From contig NZ_OU912926.1 of the NCBI RefSeq assembly GCF_918378365.1, positions 2,852,001 to 2,916,000 on the forward strand: a DNA stretch of 64,000 nucleotides, in the 5' to 3' direction. Every line of letters starts with the position of its first letter. Position 1 is the stretch's first letter. Positions 55,160 through 64,000 of the stretch are shown here, piece by piece. A model generated the notes under the pieces. It ran no database searches, was not told the DNA's origin, and was given only the letters and a program-made list of their open reading frames with translations. The stretch comes from Candidatus Nitrotoga arctica (GTDB lineage: Bacteria > Pseudomonadota > Gammaproteobacteria > Burkholderiales > Gallionellaceae). The position numbers and the translations under genes were made by a program.

Positions 55160-55728
55160 TAGCGTTCACCACGCAAAAAATTAGCAAGTAGCTCGTGGCC
55201 ATATTCAGTGAGAATGGATTCCGGATGAAATTGCACCCCTTCCACCGCCATCGTTTTGTGACGCACTCCCATGATTTCACCATCTTCAGTCCATGCGGTA
55301 ATTTCCAGACAGTCGGGCAGCGTGGCGTGGTCGATCACCAGCGAATGGTAGCGTGTAGCGGTGAATGGGTTGGGCAGGCCATGAAAAACGCTCCTATTGT
55401 TGTGAAAGATGGCCGAGGTTTTGCCGTGCATTAGCTGCTTGGCGTGAACAATTTTTCCACCGAATGACTGGCCGATACTCTGATGGCCCAGGCATACACC
55501 AAAAATGGGAATGCGTCCGGCAAAGCGCTGAATGGTGGCGACCGAAATCCCAGCTTCGTTAGGCGTGCACGGTCCTGGTGAAACTACAATACATTGCGGT
55601 TGTAGTATCTCAATCTGCTCCAGTGAAATCTCATCATTGCGATGCACAACCACATCTGCGCCTAGCTCGGCGAAATATTGCACCAAGTTATAGGTGAAAG
55701 AATCGTAGTTGTCTATCATTAGCAACAT
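55159..55728 (-). CDS. trpG: Anthranilate synthase glutamine amidotransferase subunit
   Basis: A 189-residue class-I glutaminase supplying ammonia to TrpE (possibly shared with PabB). It shows [16 protein letters not shown], the oxyanion region [12 protein letters not shown], catalytic Cys in [11 protein letters not shown], and the His/Glu pair in [16 protein letters not shown]. trpE is not in this window. Confidence 0.95.
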   Translation of the reverse strand: MLLMIDNYDSFTYNLVQYFAELGADVVVHRNDEISLEQIEILQPQCIVVSPGPCTPNEAGISVATIQRFAGRIPIFGVCLGHQSIGQSFGGKIVHAKQLMHGKTSAIFHNNRSVFHGLPNPFTATRYHSLVIDHATLPDCLEITAWTEDGEIMGVRHKTMAVEGVQFHPESILTEYGHELLANFLRGER

Positions 55729-55832
55729 AACTATACCTAACTATATGACTTTATTTTTTAATATGAATAATTAAAATTTGTTAACGCTAACAAGCGTTAA
55801 GGCTATAGATCCTAATCATTAAAGCAATCCCT

Positions 55833-57185
55833 TTAATCCAATCGCTCTGTCTGAGGGGCTTCGCTAACGCCCGAAACCTGGACTGGTTCTGACAAACGGC
55901 TTGCGAGTACCTTGTCGATCCGTTTACCGTCCAGATCAACAACCTCCAGCCGCCATTGTTCCCACATCACGACGTCAGTGACCTTAGGTAGCCGCCCAAG
56001 CAACCACATCACCATTCCGCTAAGTGTATGGTATCGACCCTTGTCTTCTTCAGGGACAGATTTCAACTCTAATTGATCCTTCAACTCGGGCACTGGAATC
56101 ATTCCGTCCAGTAACCACGAACCGTCTTCACGCTGTACCGCCCAGCGGTCCTCAATGTCAGGCGGTCTAAACTCGCCGGTAACCGCCTCCAATACATCTT
56201 GAAGGGTGACCAAACCCTGAACCTCACCATACTCATCTATGACGAAAACCATGTGGGTATCTGATCCTTGGAATTGTGCCAGAAGTTCCAATCCGGTCAA
56301 CGATTCGGTCACAAAAACACATTGATGCAACTGTGCAGTCAGATCGGGATGTCCGCCATTAAAGGTCTGATTGAACAGTTGCTTAATGGTAGCCACTCCA
56401 AGCAGGTCACCCAAGCCACCCCGGCAAACCGGAAAGCGTGAATGATCTGATTCTGCCATGCGTAAGAGGTTGGCCTCAAGTGGCTGGTTGATATCCAGAT
56501 ATACGATATCCGCTCGGGGGATCATAAGTGATCCAACTTGGCGTTCATCCAAACGAAAGACGTTGCGAACCATGTCATGTTCGTGCTGCTCAATGATCCC
56601 GGCTTCGGAACCTTCTTCCAGCATCGCATGAATTTCCTCTTCCGTTACGCCAGGCTCCGCTTGCTGGCTTTTTCCCATCATTCTCAAGAGAGCATCAGTG
56701 GATATCGACAGCAATCGCACGAACGGATGCGTAATTAATGCCAAGATATGTATAGGTCTTGCCACTAGGCGCGCAATTCCTTCCGGGTTAAATTGAGCGA
56801 TGCGTTTGGGTACAAGTTCACCGATAACAATGGAGAGATAGGTAATCACCACGACTACCAAGGCGGTTGCACCTAACTCGCTTGGGCGTTGATCAACACC
56901 CAGCGTTTGCAGCCATGCTGCGAAGGGGGCAGCAAATACCGCCTCGCCGACGATACCGTTCAGAATACCGATTGACGTGATTCCAATCTGGATAGCGGAC
57001 AGGAAACGTGTTGGATTCTCGCCCAGACTCATCGCCACTTCTGCCGAGGTGTCGCCATCTGCCGCCAGACGCGCTAGACGGACGTGTCGGGCAGTCACGA
57101 GGGCTATCTCCGACATGGCGAAAATGCCATTTAGCAAAATCAGCGTTATCAGGAACAATATATCCATGAGATTATTCGACAGCAT
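55833..57185 (-). CDS. CNNM/CorC-type (hemolysin-family) transporter with CBS domains
   Basis: A 450-residue membrane protein. An N-terminal DUF21 (CNNM) domain has three to four helices (ILFLITLILLNGIFAMSEIA). Two CBS domains follow (MIPRADIVYLDINQPLEANL, DTHMVFVIDEYGEVQGLVTL), then a C-terminal CorC_HlyC domain (DGSWLLDGMIPVPELKDQLE). Family members act in magnesium or cobalt efflux. A start at 57167 (MDILFLI) matches relatives better than 57185; neither has a clear ribosome site. The 600 bases upstream show no credible gene. Confidence 0.88.
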   Translation of the reverse strand: MLSNNLMDILFLITLILLNGIFAMSEIALVTARHVRLARLAADGDTSAEVAMSLGENPTRFLSAIQIGITSIGILNGIVGEAVFAAPFAAWLQTLGVDQRPSELGATALVVVVITYLSIVIGELVPKRIAQFNPEGIARLVARPIHILALITHPFVRLLSISTDALLRMMGKSQQAEPGVTEEEIHAMLEEGSEAGIIEQHEHDMVRNVFRLDERQVGSLMIPRADIVYLDINQPLEANLLRMAESDHSRFPVCRGGLGDLLGVATIKQLFNQTFNGGHPDLTAQLHQCVFVTESLTGLELLAQFQGSDTHMVFVIDEYGEVQGLVTLQDVLEAVTGEFRPPDIEDRWAVQREDGSWLLDGMIPVPELKDQLELKSVPEEDKGRYHTLSGMVMWLLGRLPKVTDVVMWEQWRLEVVDLDGKRIDKVLASRLSEPVQVSGVSEAPQTERLD

Positions 57186-57790
57186 GGTAGTGAGGAGATG
57201 AAATGCAAATAACGGGGCAGTTGCCTTCGCTGGGGCATTGCCAAATGTGAGATAGACGGAGACACAATACCCAAGTTATTAAACTTATCACCGTCTTGAG
57301 AATTACCGGGAATAGTAAAACAAGGTCCCCTCTACGTTCTTTTCCGCACAGCCAAAGGGCGATGGTGATTCGTACGGAGAAAAGACAGGAGAGCAGATAA
57401 CAAAATAAGTTGTCTGATAAGGACTTCTCCCCATTTATTATTCGTTTACTGATTTCAGTGGAAGATATATACGCAAGTGAACAATCACTACTACTATTCA
57501 TAGGGCGGAGTGAAACCCCGCTCCCCCTGTCTGTTATTTTAATGGTAGCCATCATAACAGACACCATGAAAATTTGTTATCGATTTGATTTTTATGTTAA
57601 TTAATTGCATTAATGGCTCTTTTTGTTTCAAAAAAAGACATCGAGAATGTCGCTTTCAACTCTTTAGATAATCGGCGAACCACAGTTAAAGATCAACCAC
57701 TGCAAATTAGACCGCCATTAATGATTCGACAATTTTAAAACTCTCGCTTAAGCTCTCCCAAGGCCGCAATTTTAAGCAATAAAATTAACA

Positions 57791-58618
57791 TTACTGCCAC
57801 GGCTTTGCCATCGGTATGGATACACATGGCACTTGGAACAGTTCGCGATCTTCTAGACGAATGGCAGAAAGAACGCCACCCCACAAACAACCGGTGTCGA
57901 GCGCAATAATTTGAGGGGTAACTTTCAACCCCAATGCCGACCAATGTCCGAAAACGACTGTAGCATTGGCGCTGGCACGCCCTGGCACATCAAACCACGG
58001 CATGTATCCCTCAGGCACATTGTGCACCTCATCCTTAAATTTAAATTCCATTTCACCTCTTAGGGTGCAAACACGTAGGCGCGTGCAGGCATTAGTAATA
58101 ACGCGCAGGCGCTTGTAACCGCTAAGGTCATCTTCCCAATGGTCAGGATGGTTACCATACATCTGTACGAGAAAATCTTGGTAGTGTTTACTCGCTAATA
58201 CAGCTTCTACTTCATGCGCCAGCTGCTGTGCTTGGGCCACCGTCCAGCTCGGCAGCAATCCGGCATGTACCAGCACGAAATCACCCTCCACATATAGCAG
58301 ACGCTGCGCACGTAACCACGTCAGCAGTTCGTTCCGGTCGGGCGCGTCAAGAATGTCATGCAGCGTGTCACAGCGGTGTAATTTAGCAGTGCCCTCAGCC
58401 ACCGCAAGCAAGTGTAAATCATGGTTACCCAGCACGGTGATGGCAGCATCTCCTAATGATTTTATCAAACGCAGTACGTTCACCGAATCCGGCCCACGAT
58501 TAACCAAATCACCCACCAACCATAGCCTATCTATTGCGGGGTCGAAGCATATTTGCTCCAGTAATCGCAAAAGCTCGATGTAACATCCCTGTATGTCGCC
58601 TATCGCGTAGGTTGCCAT
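57791..58618 (-). CDS. apaH: Symmetrical bis(5'-nucleosyl)-tetraphosphatase
   Basis: A 275-residue calcineurin-type metallophosphatase that splits Ap4A into two ADP and also removes Np4 caps from RNA. Metal motifs are [39 protein letters not shown] and [11 protein letters not shown]. The ATG at 58618 begins the conserved MATYAIGD; an in-frame ATG nine bases upstream is less likely. Confidence 0.94.
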   Translation of the reverse strand: MATYAIGDIQGCYIELLRLLEQICFDPAIDRLWLVGDLVNRGPDSVNVLRLIKSLGDAAITVLGNHDLHLLAVAEGTAKLHRCDTLHDILDAPDRNELLTWLRAQRLLYVEGDFVLVHAGLLPSWTVAQAQQLAHEVEAVLASKHYQDFLVQMYGNHPDHWEDDLSGYKRLRVITNACTRLRVCTLRGEMEFKFKDEVHNVPEGYMPWFDVPGRASANATVVFGHWSALGLKVTPQIIALDTGCLWGGVLSAIRLEDRELFQVPCVSIPMAKPWQ

Positions 58619-58728
58619 TATTTGCAATCAGTCAGTTTTCAATTTTCTGTGCATTATGAGTATTTAGCTCAGAGAATTATATGCCGAATATATGCAGTAA
58701 ATTCGCGGCGAGATGCCCTTAGTATTAT

Positions 58729-60579
58729 CTAGTTATCTGGGCTTTTTACGCCATTAGAATCTGGACAATATTCCGGTATCCATTGTGTCAAAGCACGTTT
58801 AACTTCTGCATCATTATGTGTAGCATGCGCGCTAAACCAAATTAATAAATTTCCCAGCCAGACGGCATCCACTTCACGCGCTTGTGCGATGCGCAGTTTT
58901 ACATGAGGAGTAGGCAAAGTGTGCTCGTTGTCAGCCAGCAGTTCCTCGTACAACTTTTCACCTAAGCGCAGACCCGTGAATTCAATCCGAATATCATCCT
59001 TGCTTAGGCCAGAGAGACGAATAAGGTCATTCGCTAGATCAACAATTTTTACTGGATCGCCCATGTCCAATACAAATATTTCTCCGCCTTTGCCCATTAA
59101 ACTGGCCTGCAATACTAATTGCGCAGCCTCCGGAATCGACATGAAATAGCGTGTAATGTCTGGATGTGTGACCGTAAGTGGCCCACCCTTCGCAATCTGT
59201 TCGCGGAATTTTGGAATGACGCTACCGGTACTACCCAAGACGTTGCCGAAACGCACCATAATGAAGCGCGTTCCGCCCGACTGCTGTAATCCCTGACATA
59301 CCATTTCTGCCAGACGCTTACTCGCTCCCATCACATTGGTTGGATTGACCGCTTTGTCGGTAGAGATCAATACAAATTTCGCTACATCATGGCGCTGTGC
59401 AGCAGTGGCGACAGACCATGTACCCAGCACGTTATTGCGTATCGCCTGCCAAGCGTTATGTTGCTCCATGAGGGGAACATGCTTGTATGCGGCTGCATGA
59501 AAAACCACCGCAGGCTTATACTCAGAAAAAACTTGATCAAGACGGGTAGCATCACGTACATCGCCAATCAGGTAGACAATGTCGATGCCATCGAATTTTG
59601 CGGCCAGCTCCTGTTCCATGTTATACAGTGCAAATTCACTCAACTCGAACATCACTAAAGTACGCGGTTTGAAGTGTATGATCTGGCGACATAACTCAGA
59701 GCCGATGGACCCCCCGGCACCGGTTACCAGCACGGTTTTGTTGGTGAATAATTCATGCAGCCCGGCCGCATCCAATTGCACAGGATCACGTCCCAGTAGA
59801 TCATCCAGCTCTACAGCACGCAATTGCGAAATGGCAACACGTCCACTTAACAGATCATCGAATGACGGTACCGTCAGCACTTTGACTCTGGCCTGATTAC
59901 AAATCTCAATCGCACGCTTGCGCACTTGGTGCGGAGCCGATGGCATGGCGATAATGGCTTGTTTTACACCCATGCGTTCTGTCCATTGCGACAGGCTATC
60001 CAGCGCGCCCAGCACTTTGACCCCATTGAGGATACACCCATGTTTATCCGCATTATCGTCCAGAAAACCCACCAATCTCCAATCGCGGCTGCGTGCAAGT
60101 TCCTTGGACAAACCTACGGCTGCATCGCTCGCTCCTAGCACCAGCACTGGCTCTACATTCAATTTAAGATTGCGATATAAGCCATGCTCTTTCCAGAGAC
60201 GATAAATAAAACGGCTCCCGCCCATTACGAGTAACAATAACGCAGGGTTAATCACCAGTACCGAGCGTGGTATTACGGCACTGATACGAAACATCCACAA
60301 CACCAAAGGAATGAACGCGGCAGCCGTCAGCACCGCCAAAAAAATTCGGCGTAAGTCAGTTACACTGGCATAGCGCCATAGACCACGATATAAACCAAAG
60401 CGCCAGAAAATAATACTTTGCAATGGTACTACCCAAATCATGGTATGCAGCATCTCATCAATAAAATGCGGTGGTGGCTCGAAATTGAAACGCAATAGAT
60501 AAGCCAAGCTCCAGGCAAATGCTGCCGCCGTAAGGTCATGCAGCATGGCCAACAGGGTACGCAGATCTAATTTAGCCAC
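58729..60579 (-). CDS. Membrane-bound nucleotide-sugar 4,6-dehydratase, WbpM/CapD type
   Basis: A 616-residue protein with four N-terminal membrane helices (residues ~10-110), a CoA-binding-like Rossmann region (LVLGASDAAVGLSKELARSR) and a C-terminal SDR domain (VTGAGGSIGSELCRQI, STDKAVNPTNVMGASKRLAE). The catalytic Tyr-x-x-x-Lys is Met-x-x-x-Lys, as in WbpM/FlaA1/PglF. It makes UDP-4-keto-6-deoxy sugars for O-antigen. Its start overlaps the preceding glycosyltransferase gene by eight bases. Confidence 0.93.
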   Translation of the reverse strand: MAKLDLRTLLAMLHDLTAAAFAWSLAYLLRFNFEPPPHFIDEMLHTMIWVVPLQSIIFWRFGLYRGLWRYASVTDLRRIFLAVLTAAAFIPLVLWMFRISAVIPRSVLVINPALLLLVMGGSRFIYRLWKEHGLYRNLKLNVEPVLVLGASDAAVGLSKELARSRDWRLVGFLDDNADKHGCILNGVKVLGALDSLSQWTERMGVKQAIIAMPSAPHQVRKRAIEICNQARVKVLTVPSFDDLLSGRVAISQLRAVELDDLLGRDPVQLDAAGLHELFTNKTVLVTGAGGSIGSELCRQIIHFKPRTLVMFELSEFALYNMEQELAAKFDGIDIVYLIGDVRDATRLDQVFSEYKPAVVFHAAAYKHVPLMEQHNAWQAIRNNVLGTWSVATAAQRHDVAKFVLISTDKAVNPTNVMGASKRLAEMVCQGLQQSGGTRFIMVRFGNVLGSTGSVIPKFREQIAKGGPLTVTHPDITRYFMSIPEAAQLVLQASLMGKGGEIFVLDMGDPVKIVDLANDLIRLSGLSKDDIRIEFTGLRLGEKLYEELLADNEHTLPTPHVKLRIAQAREVDAVWLGNLLIWFSAHATHNDAEVKRALTQWIPEYCPDSNGVKSPDN

Positions 60580-61552
60580 GCTGGCTTCGCTGAAATGCTT
60601 TCCAGCAATTATCCAAAATTAGCATTAGTCCAGTATAAATCCCCCCCCATATCAGAAACAGTAGCCATGGCCATTCGGTGGACTGATGCAAACACCAAAT
60701 GGCAGATGCGCCGACCGCAAACATCAAAATATATTCAAATAATGCGACATTACGATGCCCCCAACCAATCTGCACTAAGCGTTGGTAATAATGTTCGCGA
60801 TGCGCTTGAGAGATTTTTTCACGACGCAACATACGTTTTAGCAAGGTGACACTAGCATCTATAATGAAAGGAGAGAATACCAACAACGGAAACCATCCAG
60901 GCCATAATTCCTGTTGCCAGCCCCACAATCCCATCGCGGCAGATAAAAAACCAAGCGGAATGGATCCTGCATCACCCATGAATACTTGAGCCGGATAAAA
61001 ATTGTAATAAAGCAGACCCAGCCCAGCGGCACCGATTGAAAAATTTAACATGGCCTGAGTATCAGCGCCATGCATCAGTGCTGCTACGCCATACATGGTG
61101 AAGCCGAAAAATGTCATACCTCCAGCCAAGCCATCCGATCCATCCATAAAATTAAATAGATTGGTCATCCAAACTACGCACAGCAACACGAGTAAAGCCT
61201 GAGCTATACCCTGCGCCAGCAAGCCCGAGCCGAGCACCAGAATTGCAGCAGCCGCGACGTGCGCCAACAAACGTTGTCGCACTGGCAGACCGCGCACGTC
61301 ATCTAACAAAGAAACAGCAAATAATAAAATCATGGGTAATACCACCCACCAAGCTAGTGACATCACCATCAATGCCCAGGCAGACAGGAGACCCGCCATC
61401 AACCCCACCCCTCCAATGCGCGGAATCGGCTCCACATGCAATGAACGTTCATTGGGGATATCTTGAATTTTTTTACCCGCTTTACTGAATACGATAATAG
61501 TAATCACCAACATAGTGATCAGAGCTGCAATCAGAGGGGCGTAATGCGACAT
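60572..61552 (-). CDS. WecA/WbpL-type glycosyl-1-phosphate transferase
   Basis: A 326-residue polytopic membrane protein (about ten helices) of the MraY/WecA family that starts O-antigen units on undecaprenyl phosphate. It shows ERSLHVEPIPRIGGVGLMAG, the Asp pair SLLDDVRGLPVRQR, NLFNFMDGSDGLAGGMTFFG, QVFMGDAGSIPLGFLSAA and HREHYYQRLVQIGWGH. It sits between the epimerase and the WbpM-type gene, the same order as wbpV-wbpL-wbpM in Pseudomonas. Confidence 0.92.
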   Translation of the reverse strand: MSHYAPLIAALITMLVITIIVFSKAGKKIQDIPNERSLHVEPIPRIGGVGLMAGLLSAWALMVMSLAWWVVLPMILLFAVSLLDDVRGLPVRQRLLAHVAAAAILVLGSGLLAQGIAQALLVLLCVVWMTNLFNFMDGSDGLAGGMTFFGFTMYGVAALMHGADTQAMLNFSIGAAGLGLLYYNFYPAQVFMGDAGSIPLGFLSAAMGLWGWQQELWPGWFPLLVFSPFIIDASVTLLKRMLRREKISQAHREHYYQRLVQIGWGHRNVALFEYILMFAVGASAIWCLHQSTEWPWLLFLIWGGIYTGLMLILDNCWKAFQRSQRG

Positions 61553-61684
61553 GGCGATTTTTACTCTATAACAACATTAATAATTTCCGCGCAATACATT
61601 TTCATGCGAGGTATTTACAGTATGGGAAATTTCTTAACAAATCATCAGCTAAAGCAATGGATTGCAAAAAAAGTAGCATATTTA

Positions 61685-62644
61685 TTAACTCTTCTTATCT
61701 AAGCATCGGTGCGATTCTGCGGTCGCTTGCAGTCCCTGTTGTAAAGTATAAGGAGGAGCCCAATTTAAATCACGGCGGATTTTACCACTATCGACCTGCA
61801 ACGAACTGAGTAACCGTTCGACTTGATCAGATTTGCCGGATAATTTTCCTAATATACGTAACCAGCTAAGCGGGAACGGCAATAAGCGCGCCGGGAATCC
61901 CATCGCACCCCCTAATTGGTGCAACAAATCCGGGGTGGAAACATCCTCACCATCACATACTAAATAAGTCTGGCCTGCGGCGACAGGATGGGTCGCGCAG
62001 GCTATCAAGGCATCCACCAGATTTTCCACGTAAATCAGACTGCGACGGTTATGCACAGAAGCAAATGGCAAAGGAATGTGTTTGGCGGCCACCGTTAGCA
62101 TTTGTGCAAAGTTGCCTTTTACTCCCGCACCGTAAACCAATGGCGGACGCACAATCACAATTTCCAAACCGGTTTCTCGGGCAATGCGCCACAACGCTTG
62201 TTCAGCTTGCCATTTCGAGATGCTGTAAAAATCCTGTGGACTGGGTTCATCCAACTCTGTAAATGACTGAGTTGCGCTGGTCTGCTCGCCATTCACCTTG
62301 ATCGAGCTAACGTAAACAAGCCGCTTCACCCCAAAGCAAGCAGCCTGCCGAGCGAGATTTGAAGTGCCGTGCAGGTTGACCTGGAGAAACTCCGCCAATG
62401 GATCGGTAGCGCTCTCGCGCATTACATGCACTCGTGCGGCAAGATGAATCACCACATCCACATCGCGTAACGCATCAGCCCAATTCGTCTCACCATCAAT
62501 TGCGCCGATGATTATGACTTCAGTATTTTCAATCAACGAACTCCCTGAACGCACCGCCGCGCTTACAGATTGTCCTCGCCGGAGCAATTCAGCACAGAGT
62601 GCTTTACCAACAAAGCCACCAGCCCCTGAAATCATAAATTTCAT
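61685..62644 (-). CDS. NAD-dependent sugar epimerase/dehydratase, WbpV-like
   Basis: A 319-residue extended short-chain dehydrogenase acting on nucleotide sugars. It shows the NAD loop ISGAGGFVGKALCAELLRRG, the catalytic region VYVSSIKVNG and the YxxxK in QDFYSISKWQAEQAL, then VIVRPPLVYGAGVKGNFAQM. It probably produces the 4-keto or epimerised sugar used by the following WbpL-type transferase. The 130-base gap to that gene is the only break in the cluster. Confidence 0.9.
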   Translation of the reverse strand: MKFMISGAGGFVGKALCAELLRRGQSVSAAVRSGSSLIENTEVIIIGAIDGETNWADALRDVDVVIHLAARVHVMRESATDPLAEFLQVNLHGTSNLARQAACFGVKRLVYVSSIKVNGEQTSATQSFTELDEPSPQDFYSISKWQAEQALWRIARETGLEIVIVRPPLVYGAGVKGNFAQMLTVAAKHIPLPFASVHNRRSLIYVENLVDALIACATHPVAAGQTYLVCDGEDVSTPDLLHQLGGAMGFPARLLPFPLSWLRILGKLSGKSDQVERLLSSLQVDSGKIRRDLNWAPPYTLQQGLQATAESHRCLDKKS

Positions 62645-62683
62645 GATGATAATAAACGTTTAAGCATATCTAAGTTGGTAAAC

Positions 62684-63502
62684 TTAAATTGCTCTATCGT
62701 ACATTTGTCCATGAGTTTTTTTCGTCAAACGCAACCAAACTATTTTTAAAAATAAGGAGGAACAAAAAAATCGCATCATACTCATAAGATGCCATTTCAA
62801 ATACTTGAAGCTGTGATGACTACTCCTGCGTGCAAGATGAATCACCTTGGCATCAGGACATACGGCCACTTCATAACCCTTTAACCTCAGCCTGGCGCAT
62901 AAATCTACATCTTCATAATAAAGAAAATATCGCTGATCAAACCCACCTAGTTTTTTGAATACCTCGCGCGGAAATAACATGAACATCCCGCCCACCCAAT
63001 CAGGAAAGATGGGATTATTTTTTACAAGATAGTCGCTGCCTTTACATCTGCCGAACGCTTTACAAAATATCTTGAGCGGCGTTGGAAAACGACGAGCACT
63101 ATCTTCTATCTCGCCATTCGTACTCAATATGAGCGGCGCAGCCACGCCAACTGCAGTATCCTGCAGACACGCAAGTAAAGCCTTAAATGGGTTGTCATTC
63201 AGCCGGATATCTGGATTCATTACACAAAAAAATTGTCCCGCTGCGTATGTAAATGCTTGATTGTGATTGGTAGCGAATCCCCGAGGAATGGGGTTGCGAA
63301 TAACCTTTATTGGAAATAAAAAACTATCTACTGTGAACGGTAACATCTCATCCAGATTAAGTGTGAGAATCAATTCGATCAATAAAGCCCGACAATGCTG
63401 ATTGATATCATGCAGCAAATATTCAATCAAATGAATTTGTGCATGGCTGACAACAGAAATAGAAATTTCAGGTGATTGTTCTACGGCCATTGTGCCCATC
63501 AA
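62684..63502 (-). CDS. Family-2 glycosyltransferase
   Basis: A 272-residue GT-A glycosyltransferase of the rhamnosyltransferase-like group (ISVVSHAQIHLIEYLL, NPIPRGFATNHNQAFTYAAG, FFCVMNPDIRLNDNPFKALL, WVGGMFMLFPREVFKKLGGF, RYFLYYEDVDLCARLRLKGY). It would add a sugar to the O-antigen unit. The start could be ATG 63502 or the in-frame ATG 12 bases further in (MAVEQSPE). Confidence 0.9.
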   Translation of the reverse strand: MMGTMAVEQSPEISISVVSHAQIHLIEYLLHDINQHCRALLIELILTLNLDEMLPFTVDSFLFPIKVIRNPIPRGFATNHNQAFTYAAGQFFCVMNPDIRLNDNPFKALLACLQDTAVGVAAPLILSTNGEIEDSARRFPTPLKIFCKAFGRCKGSDYLVKNNPIFPDWVGGMFMLFPREVFKKLGGFDQRYFLYYEDVDLCARLRLKGYEVAVCPDAKVIHLARRSSHHSFKYLKWHLMSMMRFFCSSLFLKIVWLRLTKKTHGQMYDRAI

Positions 63503-63667
63503 AAATAATGGACCTGGGGTACTTGAGTAACTTGCTTCGCTATCAGACTTTTATCCATAAATTCTATTCCGCCAGTTGGTAGCGATAATCACAAATACCC
63601 TTTGGGAAAAAATAAAAAATCAAGATCATCAACTCCTAGCGGATTAAAATGCCAGTTCTCGCCCAGT

Positions 63668-63943
63668 TCAGATTCGATTAATAAATATAATCAAGCGCAA
63701 GACCAAATTATCAAACCATTTTTGCCGCCATATTTCTTTGGATAACACTAACTGAACGCGACACCACAATGATGATTTTGCTGCAATGAATTTATTGAGA
63801 ACGAGTCTTTGAGATAACGGAATGCCATTTTCAAACATATTTAAAAAAACGGAAGCTTGTAACCAAGCTTGCAACCAAAGCAATCCTCTTCCGCTGTAAA
63901 TAAATCTATGCATTTTTCTTTTTAATTCATCAAATATATTCAC
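63668..63943 (-). CDS. Hypothetical protein at the O-antigen cluster edge
   Basis: A 91-residue basic, aromatic protein (GRGLLWLQAWLQASVFLNMF, LSKEIWRQKWFDNLVLRLII) with amphipathic helices. The family is not recognised. It may be a small membrane-associated protein or a fragment of a larger cluster gene. The sequence upstream to the window edge is A+T-rich. Confidence 0.4.
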   Translation of the reverse strand: MNIFDELKRKMHRFIYSGRGLLWLQAWLQASVFLNMFENGIPLSQRLVLNKFIAAKSSLWCRVQLVLSKEIWRQKWFDNLVLRLIIFINRI

Positions 63944-64000
63944 GGTTGCGCCAATGGTATTATTTCCGTGCTGCCTATATTTAATATTGGCATTACTATC

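Noticed and set aside
57172..57567. 131-codon minus-strand frame upstream of the CNNM-type gene
   Set aside because: It overlaps the next gene's start, has low-complexity hydrophobic content and no ribosome site.
1..64000. CRISPR array, tRNA or rRNA genes
   Set aside because: No regularly spaced identical repeats, cloverleaf-like or rRNA-like sequence was recognised by eye; a tRNAscan/Infernal run would settle this.

Overview
The window looks like chromosome from a betaproteobacterium, probably order Nitrosomonadales (Gallionella/Sideroxydans/Nitrotoga-like). This is inferred from gene content: metH, a DUF486 gene with mpl, trkAH, rho with a thioredoxin, trpGD, nsrR, apaH and a wbpV/wbpL/wbpM-type O-antigen end. 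No rRNA, tRNA or CRISPR array was recognised.

Left part (1-15.8 kb). A siderophore-uptake cassette comes first: TonB-dependent receptor, FecR-like regulator and FecI-like sigma factor, all on the minus strand, with a Fur-box-like site in front. A phospholipase-D-superfamily gene follows. Next is a two-gene unit, a UBP-type zinc finger plus a cNMP-binding/thioredoxin-reductase fusion, bracketed by a ~150 bp direct repeat. Then come metH, a DUF486 membrane protein and mpl.

Middle part (about 15.8-42.6 kb). This is the unusual region. It reads as a decaying integron gene-cassette array invaded by insertion sequences. Small plus-strand genes are separated by attC-like sites that end in GTTRRRY boxes, several with a visible hairpin. 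The genes are a lipoprotein, a hypothetical, msrBA, a higBA toxin-antitoxin pair, GST, DUF1330, aldo/keto reductase, cupin, GNAT, GFA, a possible PD-(D/E)XK protein, a DUF1801/YdeI protein, a small exported protein, a membrane protein and a PNPOx-like protein. A minus-strand N-terminal remnant of an integron-type integrase lies at about 19.13-19.35 kb, next to a perfect GTTRRRY core just before the GST gene: the expected intI-attI-cassette layout. The region carries IS5, IS110, IS1182, IS630 and IS30 family elements. The IS5 element split an attC and the IS630 element split a cassette gene, both with target duplications still visible. Non-cassette-like inserts are also present: a frameshifted catalase, a divergent MerR / thiopurine methyltransferase / TauE module with a 19-bp-spacer promoter, and a minus-strand sugar/polysaccharide block (BKACE, NeuD-type acyltransferase, DegT aminotransferase, truncated glycosyltransferase).

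Right part (42.6-64 kb). Ordinary chromosome returns: a thioredoxin-like protein, trkA-trkH, an rfbD-like reductase, a DUF1566 protein, an IS1595 scar, thioredoxin, rho, an orphan AAA ATPase, nsrR, a nitronate-monooxygenase-like protein, trpD-trpG, a CNNM/CorC-type protein, apaH, and a minus-strand O-antigen gene group that runs to the right edge.

Several otherwise complete genes (TonB receptor, catalase, thiopurine methyltransferase, IS1182 transposase) each carry one apparent single-base frameshift. Either real decay or sequence error could explain this, and the sequence alone cannot decide.
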